From NCBI GenBank assembly GCA_964557575.1, contig CAZLBC010000007.1, positions 39,511 to 103,510 on the forward strand: a stretch of DNA of 64,000 nucleotides. Direction: 5' to 3'. This document shows positions 1 to 8,921 of this stretch, piece by piece. Source of the DNA: CAZLBC01 sp964557575. GTDB lineage: Bacteria > Planctomycetota > Phycisphaerae > SM23-33. A model generated the notes under the pieces. The model did no database searches, was not told where the DNA came from, and worked only from the letters and a program-made list of their open reading frames with translations. Numbering within the stretch: the first letter of the stretch is position 1; each line of letters opens with the position of its first letter. The position numbers and the translations under genes are program-made.

Positions 1-1041
1 ACACGCTCAAAGAACATTCAATCCGGGCAGGAGGTCACCGCCGTCCTGCTCTTCCGGGAAGCCTGGATACTCGTCGACCCGGGAACGTTCCTGGTGATTA
101 CGCTTACCACGAGCAACTCGATGGATACCGCGGCACGAGAAAGGACATGGCACAGTACCATTGATTCCGTTGCCATCATCGATAACAGCACGGCCCTGGC
201 TGAACGGCAACGCTCGATGGCAACCGGCCGCGCATTTCTCTGGGGCGACAAGAACAAGAACGTTACTCCCGGCATGTCCATCGAAAGGATACGCGCCGCG
301 CTTCCGTCAAAGCCGCGCTGGTTTTTCATATTCAACGGTGCAGAAAAGACAGGATGGATATGCAAGCACGGCGGATCCGCCCGGAGCGAAGGAAAGGCTG
401 GTTATCGTGCAAGGATCTGGTCGATGCAGAAGGTCTTGAACGGACCCGACAAGGTAATCCGGATCTCCGCTTTCATCACGCCGGAATTCGACCGGGAGAA
501 GTGGCGGAAAACCATACAGATCGGCTCGGGGGAACAGTCCCGGCTGGTTGACGAAAACGGCATGCGCATAAAAGGGCTCATCGTTAGAACGATAACGCAA
601 AACCAGTTGAACAGAATCACGAGGAATAATCGTATCCCCAAGAAGATACAGGCTATTTATCTCCCGAAAATCGCCTCCCTGCTCCTGCCCAATCTCATCG
701 GTGCATCCGGCGCCATTGCCGGCGAGTGGACGTTCGCTGAATATTCGGTTATCAAGAATGAGTTCTCGATGAGAACGCTGAAGATCGACAGGACCGAAAA
801 GATTCGGCTCCACAGCGGTCAAAGCGCGGAAGCGGCGCGAATGATCGGCAGGGAGGGCACCGCATCACGTGCCACCGTCTACTGGGTAGACGGGACGGGG
901 CGCCTGCTGAAAACGCTGAATCCCGGCGGCGTGACCACGGAGTTGACAAGCGAGGACGCGGTAATGAAACAATTCCCCGCCGCCCCGGCGCTGATCGCCC
1001 GGATGAACACTATCTTCGACAAGATCGGCAGAGCCGACTGA
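1..1041 (+). CDS. Hypothetical protein, 5' end outside the window
   Basis: The reading frame is open from the first base of the window to the TGA at 1039-1041, giving 346 visible codons; a GTG at 94 is internal to the open frame, so the true start probably lies upstream of the window. No family is recognised. The product is basic and of mixed composition. There is a possible short hydrophobic stretch near residues 225-240, in the region reading KIASLLLPNLIGASGAIAG. The C-terminal third contains a YWVDGTGRLLK segment that resembles an extracellular beta-strand hairpin. It is convergent with murA, from which it is separated by 44 bp. Function cannot be assigned from the visible part. Confidence 0.7.
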   Translation, partial: TRSKNIQSGQEVTAVLLFREAWILVDPGTFLVITLTTSNSMDTAARERTWHSTIDSVAIIDNSTALAERQRSMATGRAFLWGDKNKNVTPGMSIERIRAALPSKPRWFFIFNGAEKTGWICKHGGSARSEGKAGYRARIWSMQKVLNGPDKVIRISAFITPEFDREKWRKTIQIGSGEQSRLVDENGMRIKGLIVRTITQNQLNRITRNNRIPKKIQAIYLPKIASLLLPNLIGASGAIAGEWTFAEYSVIKNEFSMRTLKIDRTEKIRLHSGQSAEAARMIGREGTASRATVYWVDGTGRLLKTLNPGGVTTELTSEDAVMKQFPAAPALIARMNTIFDKIGRAD

Positions 1042-1085
1042 AAAACAGCCGCTGCCCCCCTCCCCCCGCTGCACGCGATACTTCG

Positions 1086-2351
1086 CTACTCCGGTACCCG
1101 CTCTATCGCCGCGCCGACACCGTTGAGTTTTTCCTCGATGCGCTCATATCCCCGGTCGATATGATACAGCCTGCGCACCTCGGTGGTTCCCTCTGCCACG
1201 ATCCCCGCAAGGATAAGGGCCGCCGATGCACGAAGATCGCTGGCCATCACGGGCGCGCCGATCAGATGTTCCACGCCGGTGATGACAGCCGTCTGCCCTT
1301 CCTTCCTGATATTCGCGCCCATGCGCAGCAGTTCCGGCACGTGCATGAAACGGTCCGGAAAAATCTTCTCGGTAACGGCGCTGTTGCCGTCCGCGAGGGC
1401 CAGCAGAACCATCAACTGCGCCTGCAGGTCCGTCGGAAAACCGGGATACGGCTGGGTCGTAACGTCTACCGGCAGGGGGCGCCCGGAAGAACGTACCGTG
1501 ATGCAATCCGGGCCGATCCGCAACGCCACTCCCGCCCTGGAAAGCTTGTCCAGCAGTGCCAGCATGTGGTCCGCTTCGCATCCGCGGATCGTCAGTTCCT
1601 CTCCCGCCAGAGCAGCGGCGAGGATGAAGGTGCCCGCCTCTATCCGGTCCGGAATAACCTTGTGGTCAACCGCGCGAAGCGAACGGACGCCCTCGATCGT
1701 TATCCGCGGCGTCCCGGCGCCGCTGACACGCCCCCCCATCTCGTTGATACACGCGGCAACATCCGCCACCTCCGGCTCGCAAGCGGCCGATTCGATCACG
1801 GTGATGCCGTCGGCAAGGGCCGCAGCACACAGCACGTTAATCGTACCGAGTACGGTGGAACCGAACGGGCCGCCCATAAAAATCTTAGCGCCTTTCAGCC
1901 GGTCGGCCCTGACAATGATGTCCCCGTAATCGAGTGACACCTCGGCCCCGAGGGCCCGCAATCCGCGAATATGCAGATCGACGGGCCGTGCCCCGATGGC
2001 GCAGCCGCCGGGCATCGATACCCGGGCATACCCGCGCTTGGCCAGGAGCGGTCCCAGCACACAGATGCTGGCCCGCATCTTTCTCACCCGTTCGTACGGT
2101 GCGTGTGAGCGGGATTCATCGACCACCGCCCCTTCAACGGTGCCGTCCGCGTGCTGCTCAATCCGCATCCCCAGGTCCGACAGCAAGCCGATCATCGAAC
2201 GAATGTCCGCGAGATCAGGAACACCCGTGAACCGACAGGTACCCTCGGCCAGGAGGCCGGACGCGAGAAGCGGCAGCGCGGCGTTTTTCGCGCCGCTGAC
2301 CTGTATCTGGCCGGAAAGCCTGCCGCCGCCCTGTATCACCAGTTTATCCAT
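1086..2351 (-). CDS. murA: UDP-N-acetylglucosamine 1-carboxyvinyltransferase
   Basis: MurA transfers enolpyruvate from PEP to UDP-GlcNAc, the first committed step of peptidoglycan synthesis in the cytoplasm. The 421-residue product has the family's usual length. The N-terminus carries the substrate-binding Lys22-Asn23 pair in SGAKNAALPLL, and the PEP-binding catalytic cysteine is Cys117 in GGCAIGARPVDLH. The inside-out alpha/beta repeats run to the C-terminal GYERIEEKL motif. ATG 2351 was chosen over ATG 2390 because homologues begin MDKL or similar. It is divergent from rsmD. The presence of murA argues for a lineage with peptidoglycan. Confidence 0.95.
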   Translation of the reverse strand: MDKLVIQGGGRLSGQIQVSGAKNAALPLLASGLLAEGTCRFTGVPDLADIRSMIGLLSDLGMRIEQHADGTVEGAVVDESRSHAPYERVRKMRASICVLGPLLAKRGYARVSMPGGCAIGARPVDLHIRGLRALGAEVSLDYGDIIVRADRLKGAKIFMGGPFGSTVLGTINVLCAAALADGITVIESAACEPEVADVAACINEMGGRVSGAGTPRITIEGVRSLRAVDHKVIPDRIEAGTFILAAALAGEELTIRGCEADHMLALLDKLSRAGVALRIGPDCITVRSSGRPLPVDVTTQPYPGFPTDLQAQLMVLLALADGNSAVTEKIFPDRFMHVPELLRMGANIRKEGQTAVITGVEHLIGAPVMASDLRASAALILAGIVAEGTTEVRRLYHIDRGYERIEEKLNGVGAAIERVPE

Positions 2352-2516
2352 CGCGACAATAAGACTACCATCACCGCGGCCCGCATGCAATGAAAAGCGG
2401 TTCAGTCTTCAGGGATGCCGCCGAACCACAATGCGTCGGGACAAAAAACCACTTGGTTGCGCCACGATCAAAAGATACAATCGACATGATCGACAACCGG
2501 TTCAGGAGATCCCGTT

Positions 2517-3122
2517 ATCGCGAAAAAAAACAATCGCCCTACCCTGAGAATCGGATCGGGAACGCTGCGGGGACGCAGGATACTCTCTCCTCCCGGCGAT
2601 CAAACAAGGCCGATAACGGGTTATGTCAAGAAGTCCCTGTTCGACACCATTCGCCCCCGGCTCGGTTCGGCCTGCATACTCGACTTGTACTGCGGTACCG
2701 GGACCCTGGGAATAGAAGCGCTTTCCAACGGTGCCGATCATGTCTATTTCGCCGAACAACACCGGGGGACGCTGTCGCGGCTCAAGACCAATATCGAAAC
2801 GTGCCGCCTGTCCGACTCGTCGACAATATGGGCGGGCGACATCCTTACGACCCTGAGAAACCGGCTGCCGCACATGGAGAATCCCGCGAACATTATTTTT
2901 CTCGATCCCCCGTTCGCCGCATCGGCCGGCTGGGATATAAAAGAGATGTCGCGCGCGGTGTTCGACCCGATTTCGAAGGTGGCGTCCCACGATGCCCTTG
3001 CCGTACTCAGAATCCGCGCCGGGACAATCCCGCCCCGGCGGCTCGGCGACTTGCACCGGGAGGGCATCAGGGATTACAATGACATGGCGTTGATATTCTA
3101 CCGCCGCGCGGATGCGCGATAG
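2517..3122 (+). CDS. rsmD: 16S rRNA (guanine966-N2)-methyltransferase RsmD family
   Basis: RsmD methylates G966 of 16S rRNA using S-adenosylmethionine. The frame reads TLRGRRILSPPGDQTRPIT, then the SAM-binding motif LDLYCGTGTLGIEAL and the catalytic motif LDPPF near residue 130, all typical of RsmD. The start is odd. No ATG, GTG or TTG lies in frame between the stop at 2487 and a TTG at 2685, and the TTG would remove the SAM motif and the conserved N-terminus. A good Shine-Dalgarno AGGAG at 2504-2508 stands 8 bases before an ATC at 2517, which is taken here as the tentative start. CTG 2544, directly before RIGSGTL, is the alternative. The family assignment is secure; the start is not. Confidence 0.85.
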   Translation: MAKKNNRPTLRIGSGTLRGRRILSPPGDQTRPITGYVKKSLFDTIRPRLGSACILDLYCGTGTLGIEALSNGADHVYFAEQHRGTLSRLKTNIETCRLSDSSTIWAGDILTTLRNRLPHMENPANIIFLDPPFAASAGWDIKEMSRAVFDPISKVASHDALAVLRIRAGTIPPRRLGDLHREGIRDYNDMALIFYRRADAR

Positions 3123-3135
3123 TCTCGGAGACACA

Positions 3136-4041
3136 ATGGCCAAAGACCCGTACCTCTATTTCCAGCCCAACCGGATAGCAAAGCTCAAAAGCCTCGATAT
3201 CGACGTTCGACGGGCGGTCGAGGGATTCATCACCGGTCTTCACAAGAGCCCGCACAAGGGCTTCTCCGTGGAATTCAGCGAGCACCGGGAATACAGCCCC
3301 GGCGACGACCTCCGCCATATGGACTGGATAGCGTACGGGCGCACCGACCGGTACTATATAAAGCAATACGAACAGGAGACGAATCTTCGCTGTTACATAC
3401 TGCTGGATATCAGCGGGTCGATGGGATACAAGTACAATGGAGACATCACCAAGTTTGAATACGGCTGCTTCCTCTCGGCCTGCCTGAGCTACCTCATGTG
3501 CCGGCAGCAGGACGCCGTCGGCATGATCGCGTTCGACGAGGACGTTCGATTTCACCTCCCCCCGGCCTCGAGTCCGGCGCACCTGAACCACATATTCAGG
3601 AACCTGGAAACACTCACGGCGGGGAGAAAAACATCCATGGGCCGGACCTTCCACCGGCTCGCCGCAACCATCGCGAAGCGGGGACTGGTGATCATCATTT
3701 CCGATCTCTACGATGACACCGACGAGATGCTGAAGGGCCTTCAGCATTTTGTCTTCAAAAAACACCAGATCATCCTGTTACATCTCTTTGATTCGGCCGA
3801 GACGAATCTTCCTTTTGCCAGAATCATGCGGTTTGTCGACATGGAAACCGGCGAAAAAATTCAGATCGACGCCCAGGCGATCAAAGAATCCTACAACCGC
3901 GAGATAGCCGACTTCATCGATCGCTGCCGCAAGGAATGCAGCGACCGAAACATAGAATATACCGACGTGACCACGGACACCCCCTATGAAAGAATGCTCC
4001 TGGAGTATCTTGCAAAGCGCAGGGCTTTTCTCAGGCGATGA
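3136..4041 (+). CDS. DUF58 / von Willebrand factor A-like protein
   Basis: This 301-residue protein has the DUF58 signature: HKGFSVEFSEHREYSPGDD followed by LRHMDWIAYGRTDRYYIK in the N-terminal part. A vWA-like domain follows, with a MIDAS-type DISGSM at Asp91. The start ATG 3136 has GGAG five bases upstream and is preferred to ATG 3112, which overlaps rsmD. Proteins of this family usually work with a MoxR ATPase and BatA-type membrane vWA proteins in envelope quality control or metal insertion. The BatA-like gene follows after 65 bp, but no MoxR gene is in the window. The role is inferred from the family. Confidence 0.85.
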   Translation: MAKDPYLYFQPNRIAKLKSLDIDVRRAVEGFITGLHKSPHKGFSVEFSEHREYSPGDDLRHMDWIAYGRTDRYYIKQYEQETNLRCYILLDISGSMGYKYNGDITKFEYGCFLSACLSYLMCRQQDAVGMIAFDEDVRFHLPPASSPAHLNHIFRNLETLTAGRKTSMGRTFHRLAATIAKRGLVIIISDLYDDTDEMLKGLQHFVFKKHQIILLHLFDSAETNLPFARIMRFVDMETGEKIQIDAQAIKESYNREIADFIDRCRKECSDRNIEYTDVTTDTPYERMLLEYLAKRRAFLRR

Positions 4042-4106
4042 GTACTCCGTGCCCTGTTGCCTGACGGCGCGGACTCGTGACACGGGACCTGAAGGAACCT
4101 GAAATC

Positions 4107-6320
4107 ATGCCGCCGGCATTTTCCCTTTTCGGTTTTGATTTCCAGACGCCGTCGCTGCTCTTCGGCATGCTGGCGGCCCTGATCCCCATCGTACTTCATT
4201 TCATCGCCCGTATCCGCGCCCGGGTGGTCGAATTTCCCACACTCAGGTTCCTCCGCCTCAGCATAGAAAAAACCGCCCGGCGGCGGAAAATACAAAACCT
4301 GCTGCTCCTGGTGCTGCGATGCCTGCTGATGGCCATATTCGCCGTAGCGGTATCCGAACCGATAAGCCGGGCGGCAAATCCCGGCGGAGACGGCGATCGC
4401 GCGGCAGTCATCATCATCGACAACAGTTTTTCCATGTCATCCAGCGCCGCCGGACGAACCAGCTTCGACCGCGCCAGGGCTTCGGCGTCCGAGCTGCTGT
4501 ACGGTGAGGATAAACCGCAACTGGCTTCCGTAATGACGACCGCCGGCACCGGGGACGTGCCGCCGTTGAGCAGACAACTGGGCGCGGCGAGGCGGGAACT
4601 CGAAAAAGCGACTATCGGATTCGGCGCCTCCCGGCTCGACGCGCGCATCGCAACCGCTGCGGAGATGCTGAAAAAGCACGGCTCTATGAGGAAATCGATC
4701 TACCTGTTTACCGATCTGCAGGAAAACGATATCGGACCGTTTTTCGAAGCGGTCACACAGGTCAAAGACGCGGGCATTACGATATATACGATCCGCTCCG
4801 CGGCGGAAAAAAAGGGTAATGTCTCTGTAAAAGAACTCAGGATACAGGGCAGGAATATCGTCGATTCAGCGATCACCTTTTCCGCGATTATCTCGAATTC
4901 ATCCGGGGAAATACGCGACGTCGAGGTCATGTTCAGACCCGACGCGAACACCGCCGTGACAAAAACGGCGATGGTCAATCTTGCCGCGCGGGGACAGGAC
5001 GGCCACACGGCCGAATTGCGTTTCACGCATACATACGATAGCCCGGGGCACGTGGCCGGACAGGTTCAATTGAATATCGAAGACGACATCGGCGCCGATA
5101 ACATCCGCCGGTTCACCCTGGAGATATTTCCCCGCTGCCGGGCGCTGGTCATCGGCGGTCCCGATTCAAAGACCGGGGGCTGGTGGTTTGCCCCGGCGGG
5201 CATGCTGCGCATGCAGCTCGACTGGCGATCGGCCGACGGTTCCCGCGCCGCAGCCTGGCCGATCGAGAGTTCGTATATCAACCACGACGAATTCACGCCG
5301 GCACAGCTCGAGGAAACGGACGCCGCCTTTTTCTGCGAAGTGCCCTCCATCGACAGCGACGAGGCGAAGGCCCTGGCTTCGTTCGTCGGAAACGGCGGAA
5401 CGGCCGTCATGTTTCTCGGTCCGGGTATCGATACCGAATCGTACAAGAAGCTCCTGTTCATCGATGGAAAGCCGTTTCTTCCGGCCGACATCGGAACGCC
5501 GGTGGGCGAAATAGCCCCCGATTCTCCCGCCGTGCCGGTCGCCGGGGTGAAGATTGACCACCCGTGCTTCAAGGGACTCTTCGATGAGCCCGAAGAGTAC
5601 CTGCAGGATCCGATACTGATCAGGCGGCGGTTCCCGTTGCAGCCCGCCCCCGGCGCGGAAGTCCTCCTGACGCTGGAAGGAGGACATCCCCTTCTCGTGG
5701 CCAACGAATTCGGCACGGGAACCATCATTCTGTGCGGTACGCCAGACTCCCTGCGGTGGAGTACCAATCTACCGACGCACGGTATCTTCGTGCCCTTCAT
5801 CATCCGTGCCGCTCTTCTGCGGCAGCGCACCATTTCAACCGTCGGCGGCATAACCGCCGGCCAGCCGGCCACGATACGTCTCGGTGCGGAAGATGAATTC
5901 GGCATACCCCGCACACTGCTGATCGCCCCGCCCGACACGGAAAAAACGCAGGAGATAGAGACGGGGGGAAAGAGAACCATCAAGTACGATCGGACCGGAA
6001 CACCGGGGATCTATCGCTGGAAAGACATTCAGGCCCGGCAACAGGGTATGTTCGCCGTGAACGTCTACGGCCCGGAAGGCGAGAACAATCGGCTTTCGAC
6101 CGAGCAAACGAGGAAGGGCCTTGCCGCACGCGCCGTTGAACACACCTTCGTGGGCAACGATGTCCGGGAGGCTGCGGGTGCCGCCAGGGCCGCCTCGGCG
6201 GGACAGAACTGGTGGGACCTCGTCCTCCTGGTCGTCATCCTGGTCCTCATCTTCGAGAGCCTCGTATCCAATCGCACCGAAGAGGAAGCGCCGGCGGCGC
6301 CCACGCCGGCGGAAGCGTGA
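4107..6320 (+). CDS. BatA-like membrane protein with vWA domain
   Basis: A 737-residue protein. The N-terminus is of the BatA/aerotolerance type: a membrane segment at about residues 15-33, then VEFPTLRFLRLS, a basic loop and a second membrane segment at about 63-82. A vWA domain begins at Asp105 in VIIIDNSFSMSSS, which keeps the DxSxS MIDAS pattern. The middle region looks like extracytoplasmic beta-sandwich followed by a class I amidotransferase-like fold. A final membrane helix lies at about 700-718. ATG 4107 has AAGGAA upstream and fits the family start better than GTG 4077. It follows the DUF58 gene on the same strand, so the two probably form an operon acting at the cytoplasmic membrane. 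Confidence 0.85.
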   Translation: MPPAFSLFGFDFQTPSLLFGMLAALIPIVLHFIARIRARVVEFPTLRFLRLSIEKTARRRKIQNLLLLVLRCLLMAIFAVAVSEPISRAANPGGDGDRAAVIIIDNSFSMSSSAAGRTSFDRARASASELLYGEDKPQLASVMTTAGTGDVPPLSRQLGAARRELEKATIGFGASRLDARIATAAEMLKKHGSMRKSIYLFTDLQENDIGPFFEAVTQVKDAGITIYTIRSAAEKKGNVSVKELRIQGRNIVDSAITFSAIISNSSGEIRDVEVMFRPDANTAVTKTAMVNLAARGQDGHTAELRFTHTYDSPGHVAGQVQLNIEDDIGADNIRRFTLEIFPRCRALVIGGPDSKTGGWWFAPAGMLRMQLDWRSADGSRAAAWPIESSYINHDEFTPAQLEETDAAFFCEVPSIDSDEAKALASFVGNGGTAVMFLGPGIDTESYKKLLFIDGKPFLPADIGTPVGEIAPDSPAVPVAGVKIDHPCFKGLFDEPEEYLQDPILIRRRFPLQPAPGAEVLLTLEGGHPLLVANEFGTGTIILCGTPDSLRWSTNLPTHGIFVPFIIRAALLRQRTISTVGGITAGQPATIRLGAEDEFGIPRTLLIAPPDTEKTQEIETGGKRTIKYDRTGTPGIYRWKDIQARQQGMFAVNVYGPEGENNRLSTEQTRKGLAARAVEHTFVGNDVREAAGAARAASAGQNWWDLVLLVVILVLIFESLVSNRTEEEAPAAPTPAEA

Positions 6321-6390
6321 CGAACTCCAGGAAGGCGAACGGGGCCCCAAGGCGGTCGCGGTCAGAAAGATAGAATAGAACCCGGACCTT

Positions 6391-7137
6391 TCAATCATCC
6401 GTGCCCGCGCCGCTTTTTTTGATCCGCGGGAGATACGCCTTCCGGTAATGGCCGCGGCGGAGATTGTACTTCAGTATGCACCAGAGGGCCCTGAGGCCGT
6501 CTTTCCAGCCGATCTTTTTTCCCTCGTCATACCCCCGCCCCTCGTAACTGATCCCGACCTCGTACAATCGAACCTTCATCGCGGCGAGTTTCGCGGTGAC
6601 CTCCGGTTCAACACCGAATCGATTCTCCTCGATGTCGATTGCCCGAATGATCTCTCTCCTGAAAACCTTGTAGCACGTCTCCATATCGGTAAGGTAGAGA
6701 TCGCTGAACCAGTTTGAACTGGCCGTCAGCAGACGGTTACCCTGCGCATGCCAGTAACGCAGGACCCGGTGGCATTCGCCGCCGGCGAAGCGCGATCCGT
6801 AGACGACGTCGGCCTTTCCCTCCGCAATCGGCGCGATAAGCCGGTGGTACTCGTTGGGATCGTATTCGAGGTCCGCATCCTGGAAAATGACGATGTCCCC
6901 TGCCGCCTCGGCTATGCCCCGGCGGAGCGCCGCCCCCTTCCCCCGGTTACGTTCCTGGAGAATAACCCGCACATCATTCATTTGTTCTATCGCGGGATAC
7001 TTCTCGCGCGTGCCGTCGGTGGAACAGTCGTCGACTATGATCACTTCCTTTTCGAGGTCGACGGACAACACGGTCGAGAGAATGGTGTCGATCGTGTCGA
7101 CCTCGTTGTAAATCGGCATGATGACTGACAGTTTCAT
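6391..7137 (-). CDS. Family 2 glycosyltransferase, polyprenyl-phosphate sugar transferase type
   Basis: This 248-residue GT-A enzyme begins MKLSVIMPIYNE and has the nucleotide-sugar site IIVDDCSTDGT and the metal-binding DAD at residues 87-89 (VIFQDADLEYDP). The remainder (RNRGKGAALRRGI, ETCYKVFRRE and EVTAKLA) matches dolichyl/undecaprenyl-phosphate mannose or glucose synthases. It lacks the C-terminal membrane helices of some relatives, so it is probably peripheral at the inner face of the membrane. The likely reaction is transfer of a hexose from a nucleotide sugar to a polyprenyl phosphate; the donor cannot be told from sequence. It is convergent with the BatA-like gene. Confidence 0.9.
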   Translation of the reverse strand: MKLSVIMPIYNEVDTIDTILSTVLSVDLEKEVIIVDDCSTDGTREKYPAIEQMNDVRVILQERNRGKGAALRRGIAEAAGDIVIFQDADLEYDPNEYHRLIAPIAEGKADVVYGSRFAGGECHRVLRYWHAQGNRLLTASSNWFSDLYLTDMETCYKVFRREIIRAIDIEENRFGVEPEVTAKLAAMKVRLYEVGISYEGRGYDEGKKIGWKDGLRALWCILKYNLRRGHYRKAYLPRIKKSGAGTDD

Positions 7138-7252
7138 AGGCCCACGAGTCTATTGCAAAGCATGAACCAGTCAACAGGAAATGCGCCGGGAAACGCCACA
7201 AAACGTGCCCGCGGTTCCCGCTGAAAACAGGCGATACGGCGAGTGCGAACGC

Positions 7253-7422
7253 AATTAGGGCCTGCTGAACAATTCAGCCGTCGGCGAGAAAGAGGCACGT
7301 TTTTAGCACATCGAGGAAGTCGAAGCAGGCGATTCTTTATGAATCGTCGATGGGGACTGGCGATGAGTTGCGGAAAAATGTCCTTTCGCAGACAGGATCG
7401 AATTGTTCAGCAGCCCGTAATT
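7253..7422. mobile_element. MITE-like 170-bp element
   Basis: The two ends form a 23-bp inverted repeat with 2 mismatches: the left arm at 7253-7275 reads AATTAGGGCCTGCTGAACAA and onward, and the right arm at 7400-7422 is its reverse complement. The outermost AATTA/TAATT bases could be target duplication rather than element ends. The interior of about 124 bp has no convincing reading frame. This structure is that of a short non-autonomous transposon. No second copy was noticed in the window, and no transposase is present, so the classification is inferred from structure alone. Confidence 0.5.
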
Positions 7423-7551
7423 AATCCCGATTGACTCTTGACTCCGCGGGGCGTGTCAGATACATGCTTTACAGGCATCGGTACGTTTATCTATATGCCG
7501 GACGGGCACGCCTCCGGCGGAAACACGAATAGCACTGCAAAGGAGATGATG

Positions 7552-8568
7552 ATGTCGGAACTGAAAATATACTACGACAAGGACGGATCCCTCGATAGCC
7601 TCGACGGCAAGACGGTTGCCGTATTCGGATATGGAAGCCAGGGCCACGCCCATGCGCTGAACCTCAAGGAAAGCGGGGTCAGTGTCATCGTTGCCGAACT
7701 CGAAGGAACGGCAAATCATGCCGCGGCGGTCGATGCCGGTTTCGCCCCCGTATCCGCTGCCGAAGCCGCGCAGAAGGGCGATCTCCTGATCATTACTCTG
7801 CCCGATGAAATCCAGCCGAAGGTATACCGGGACGCAATCGAGCCCAATCTCGATCCGGGTAAAACACTCGGTTTCTGTCACGGGTTCAACATTCGCTTCG
7901 GCCAGATTGCGCCTCCCGACGGGGTGGACGTAATCATGATCGCCCCGAAGGGGCCCGGTCACACGGTCCGGAGTTGCTTCCAGGAAGGCAGCGGCGTTCC
8001 CTGTCTCGTCGCGGTGGAAAAGGATCATTCCGGCACCGCGAAAGATGTCGCTCTGGCATGGGGTATCGGCATCGGCGGGGGACGCGCCGGGATCATCGAA
8101 ACCACCTTCTCGGAGGAGACGGAAACCGACCTGTTCGGTGAACAGACGGTGCTTTGCGGCGGCCTGACCAGCCTTGTCAAGGCGGGTTTCGAAGTACTGA
8201 CCGAGGCCGGTTACCAGCCTGAAATTGCTTATTTCGAAGTCCTGCACGAGCTTTTGCTGATCATCAAGCTTATGGCCGAGGGCGGACTCAGCTATATGCG
8301 CTACAGCATATCCAACACCGCCGAATGGGGCGACTTAAGTGTCGGGCCGCATATTGTCGATACACAGGTAAAGGAAAACATGAAGAAGGCCCTTGCGGCT
8401 ATCGTCGACGGCAGTTTCGCGCAGAACTGGATCGCGGAATGTGCCAACGGAAAGCCCAACTTCAAGCAGCTTTACGAGGCGGACAAAAACCACCAGGTTG
8501 AAGTCGTCGGTCGAAAACTCAGGGAAATGTTTTCCTGGATGGAGGCCAAGGAAGCCCCCGAGGAATGA
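7552..8568 (+). CDS. ilvC: Ketol-acid reductoisomerase (NADP+), class I
   Basis: IlvC isomerises and reduces acetolactate or acetohydroxybutyrate in valine, isoleucine and leucine synthesis. The 338-residue length is that of class I enzymes. The dinucleotide-binding loop is VFGYGSQGHAHALNL near residues 24-38, and the Mg2+-binding acidic residues lie in SEETETDLFGEQTVLCGG. The C-terminal helical part has YFEVLHELLLIIKLM and SNTAEWGD. Three consecutive ATG codons occur at 7546, 7549 and 7552; the last is favoured because AAAGGAG at 7539-7545 is then correctly spaced. The gene stands alone here, without ilvB, ilvN or leu genes, and a 170-bp inverted-repeat element lies about 130 bp upstream. 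Confidence 0.96.
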   Translation: MSELKIYYDKDGSLDSLDGKTVAVFGYGSQGHAHALNLKESGVSVIVAELEGTANHAAAVDAGFAPVSAAEAAQKGDLLIITLPDEIQPKVYRDAIEPNLDPGKTLGFCHGFNIRFGQIAPPDGVDVIMIAPKGPGHTVRSCFQEGSGVPCLVAVEKDHSGTAKDVALAWGIGIGGGRAGIIETTFSEETETDLFGEQTVLCGGLTSLVKAGFEVLTEAGYQPEIAYFEVLHELLLIIKLMAEGGLSYMRYSISNTAEWGDLSVGPHIVDTQVKENMKKALAAIVDGSFAQNWIAECANGKPNFKQLYEADKNHQVEVVGRKLREMFSWMEAKEAPEE

Positions 8569-8921
8569 GGCAGTCCGTTGCAGCCGAAAACGTCGAGATC
8601 GCATGGTCTCCGGGTGATACTCGGCCCGGAATCACGTAGTGCATATTCTTGACTTTTCCATGCCGTTTGGTAAGCTTAGACAGCATCAAGGAATAGTGAT
8701 ATAATCATGGTTGCTGGAAAACCGCTGAGAGGCGACTATGGAGCGGTTGGCGGCTATTTCGGCAAATCCTGATAAACTATAGTGTAACGGAATGGACTCC
8801 GGCAGAGACAGCCGGCGAGATTGGATCAATAAATCCGGTTGTCCGCCCGATATGATCACCATATCGGTATCGTGAATATGTAGCCGTTTTTGTCTCAGTT
8901 ATACGGAGTCCATATTCCACA
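8569..8921. other. Long intergenic leader between ilvC and the giant coiled-coil gene
   Basis: This 353-bp stretch has no supported gene. It is more AT-rich than its flanks. It contains a TATAAT box at 8700-8705, a TATAGT at 8778-8783 and a TATGTAGCCG at about 8878-8887 that resembles the core seen upstream of two other genes. A 10-bp perfect inverted repeat (ATGGACTCCG at 8792-8801 and its complement at 8904-8913) could fold the leader and cover the GGAG before the downstream start codon. A 21-codon frame at 8707-8772 has no ribosome-binding site and is not called. Confidence 0.5.
8676..8705 (+). promoter_or_regulatory. Candidate sigma70-type promoter
   Basis: TTAGAC at 8676-8681 and a consensus TATAAT at 8700-8705 are separated by 18 bp. 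The -10 is perfect, the -35 matches weakly. If active, it would give the downstream coiled-coil gene a leader of about 210 bases. Confidence 0.4.

Noticed and set aside
8707..8772. 21-codon frame MVAGKPLRG... before the giant gene
   Set aside because: No ribosome-binding site and the ATG would lie within two bases of the proposed -10 box, so it cannot be translated from that promoter.
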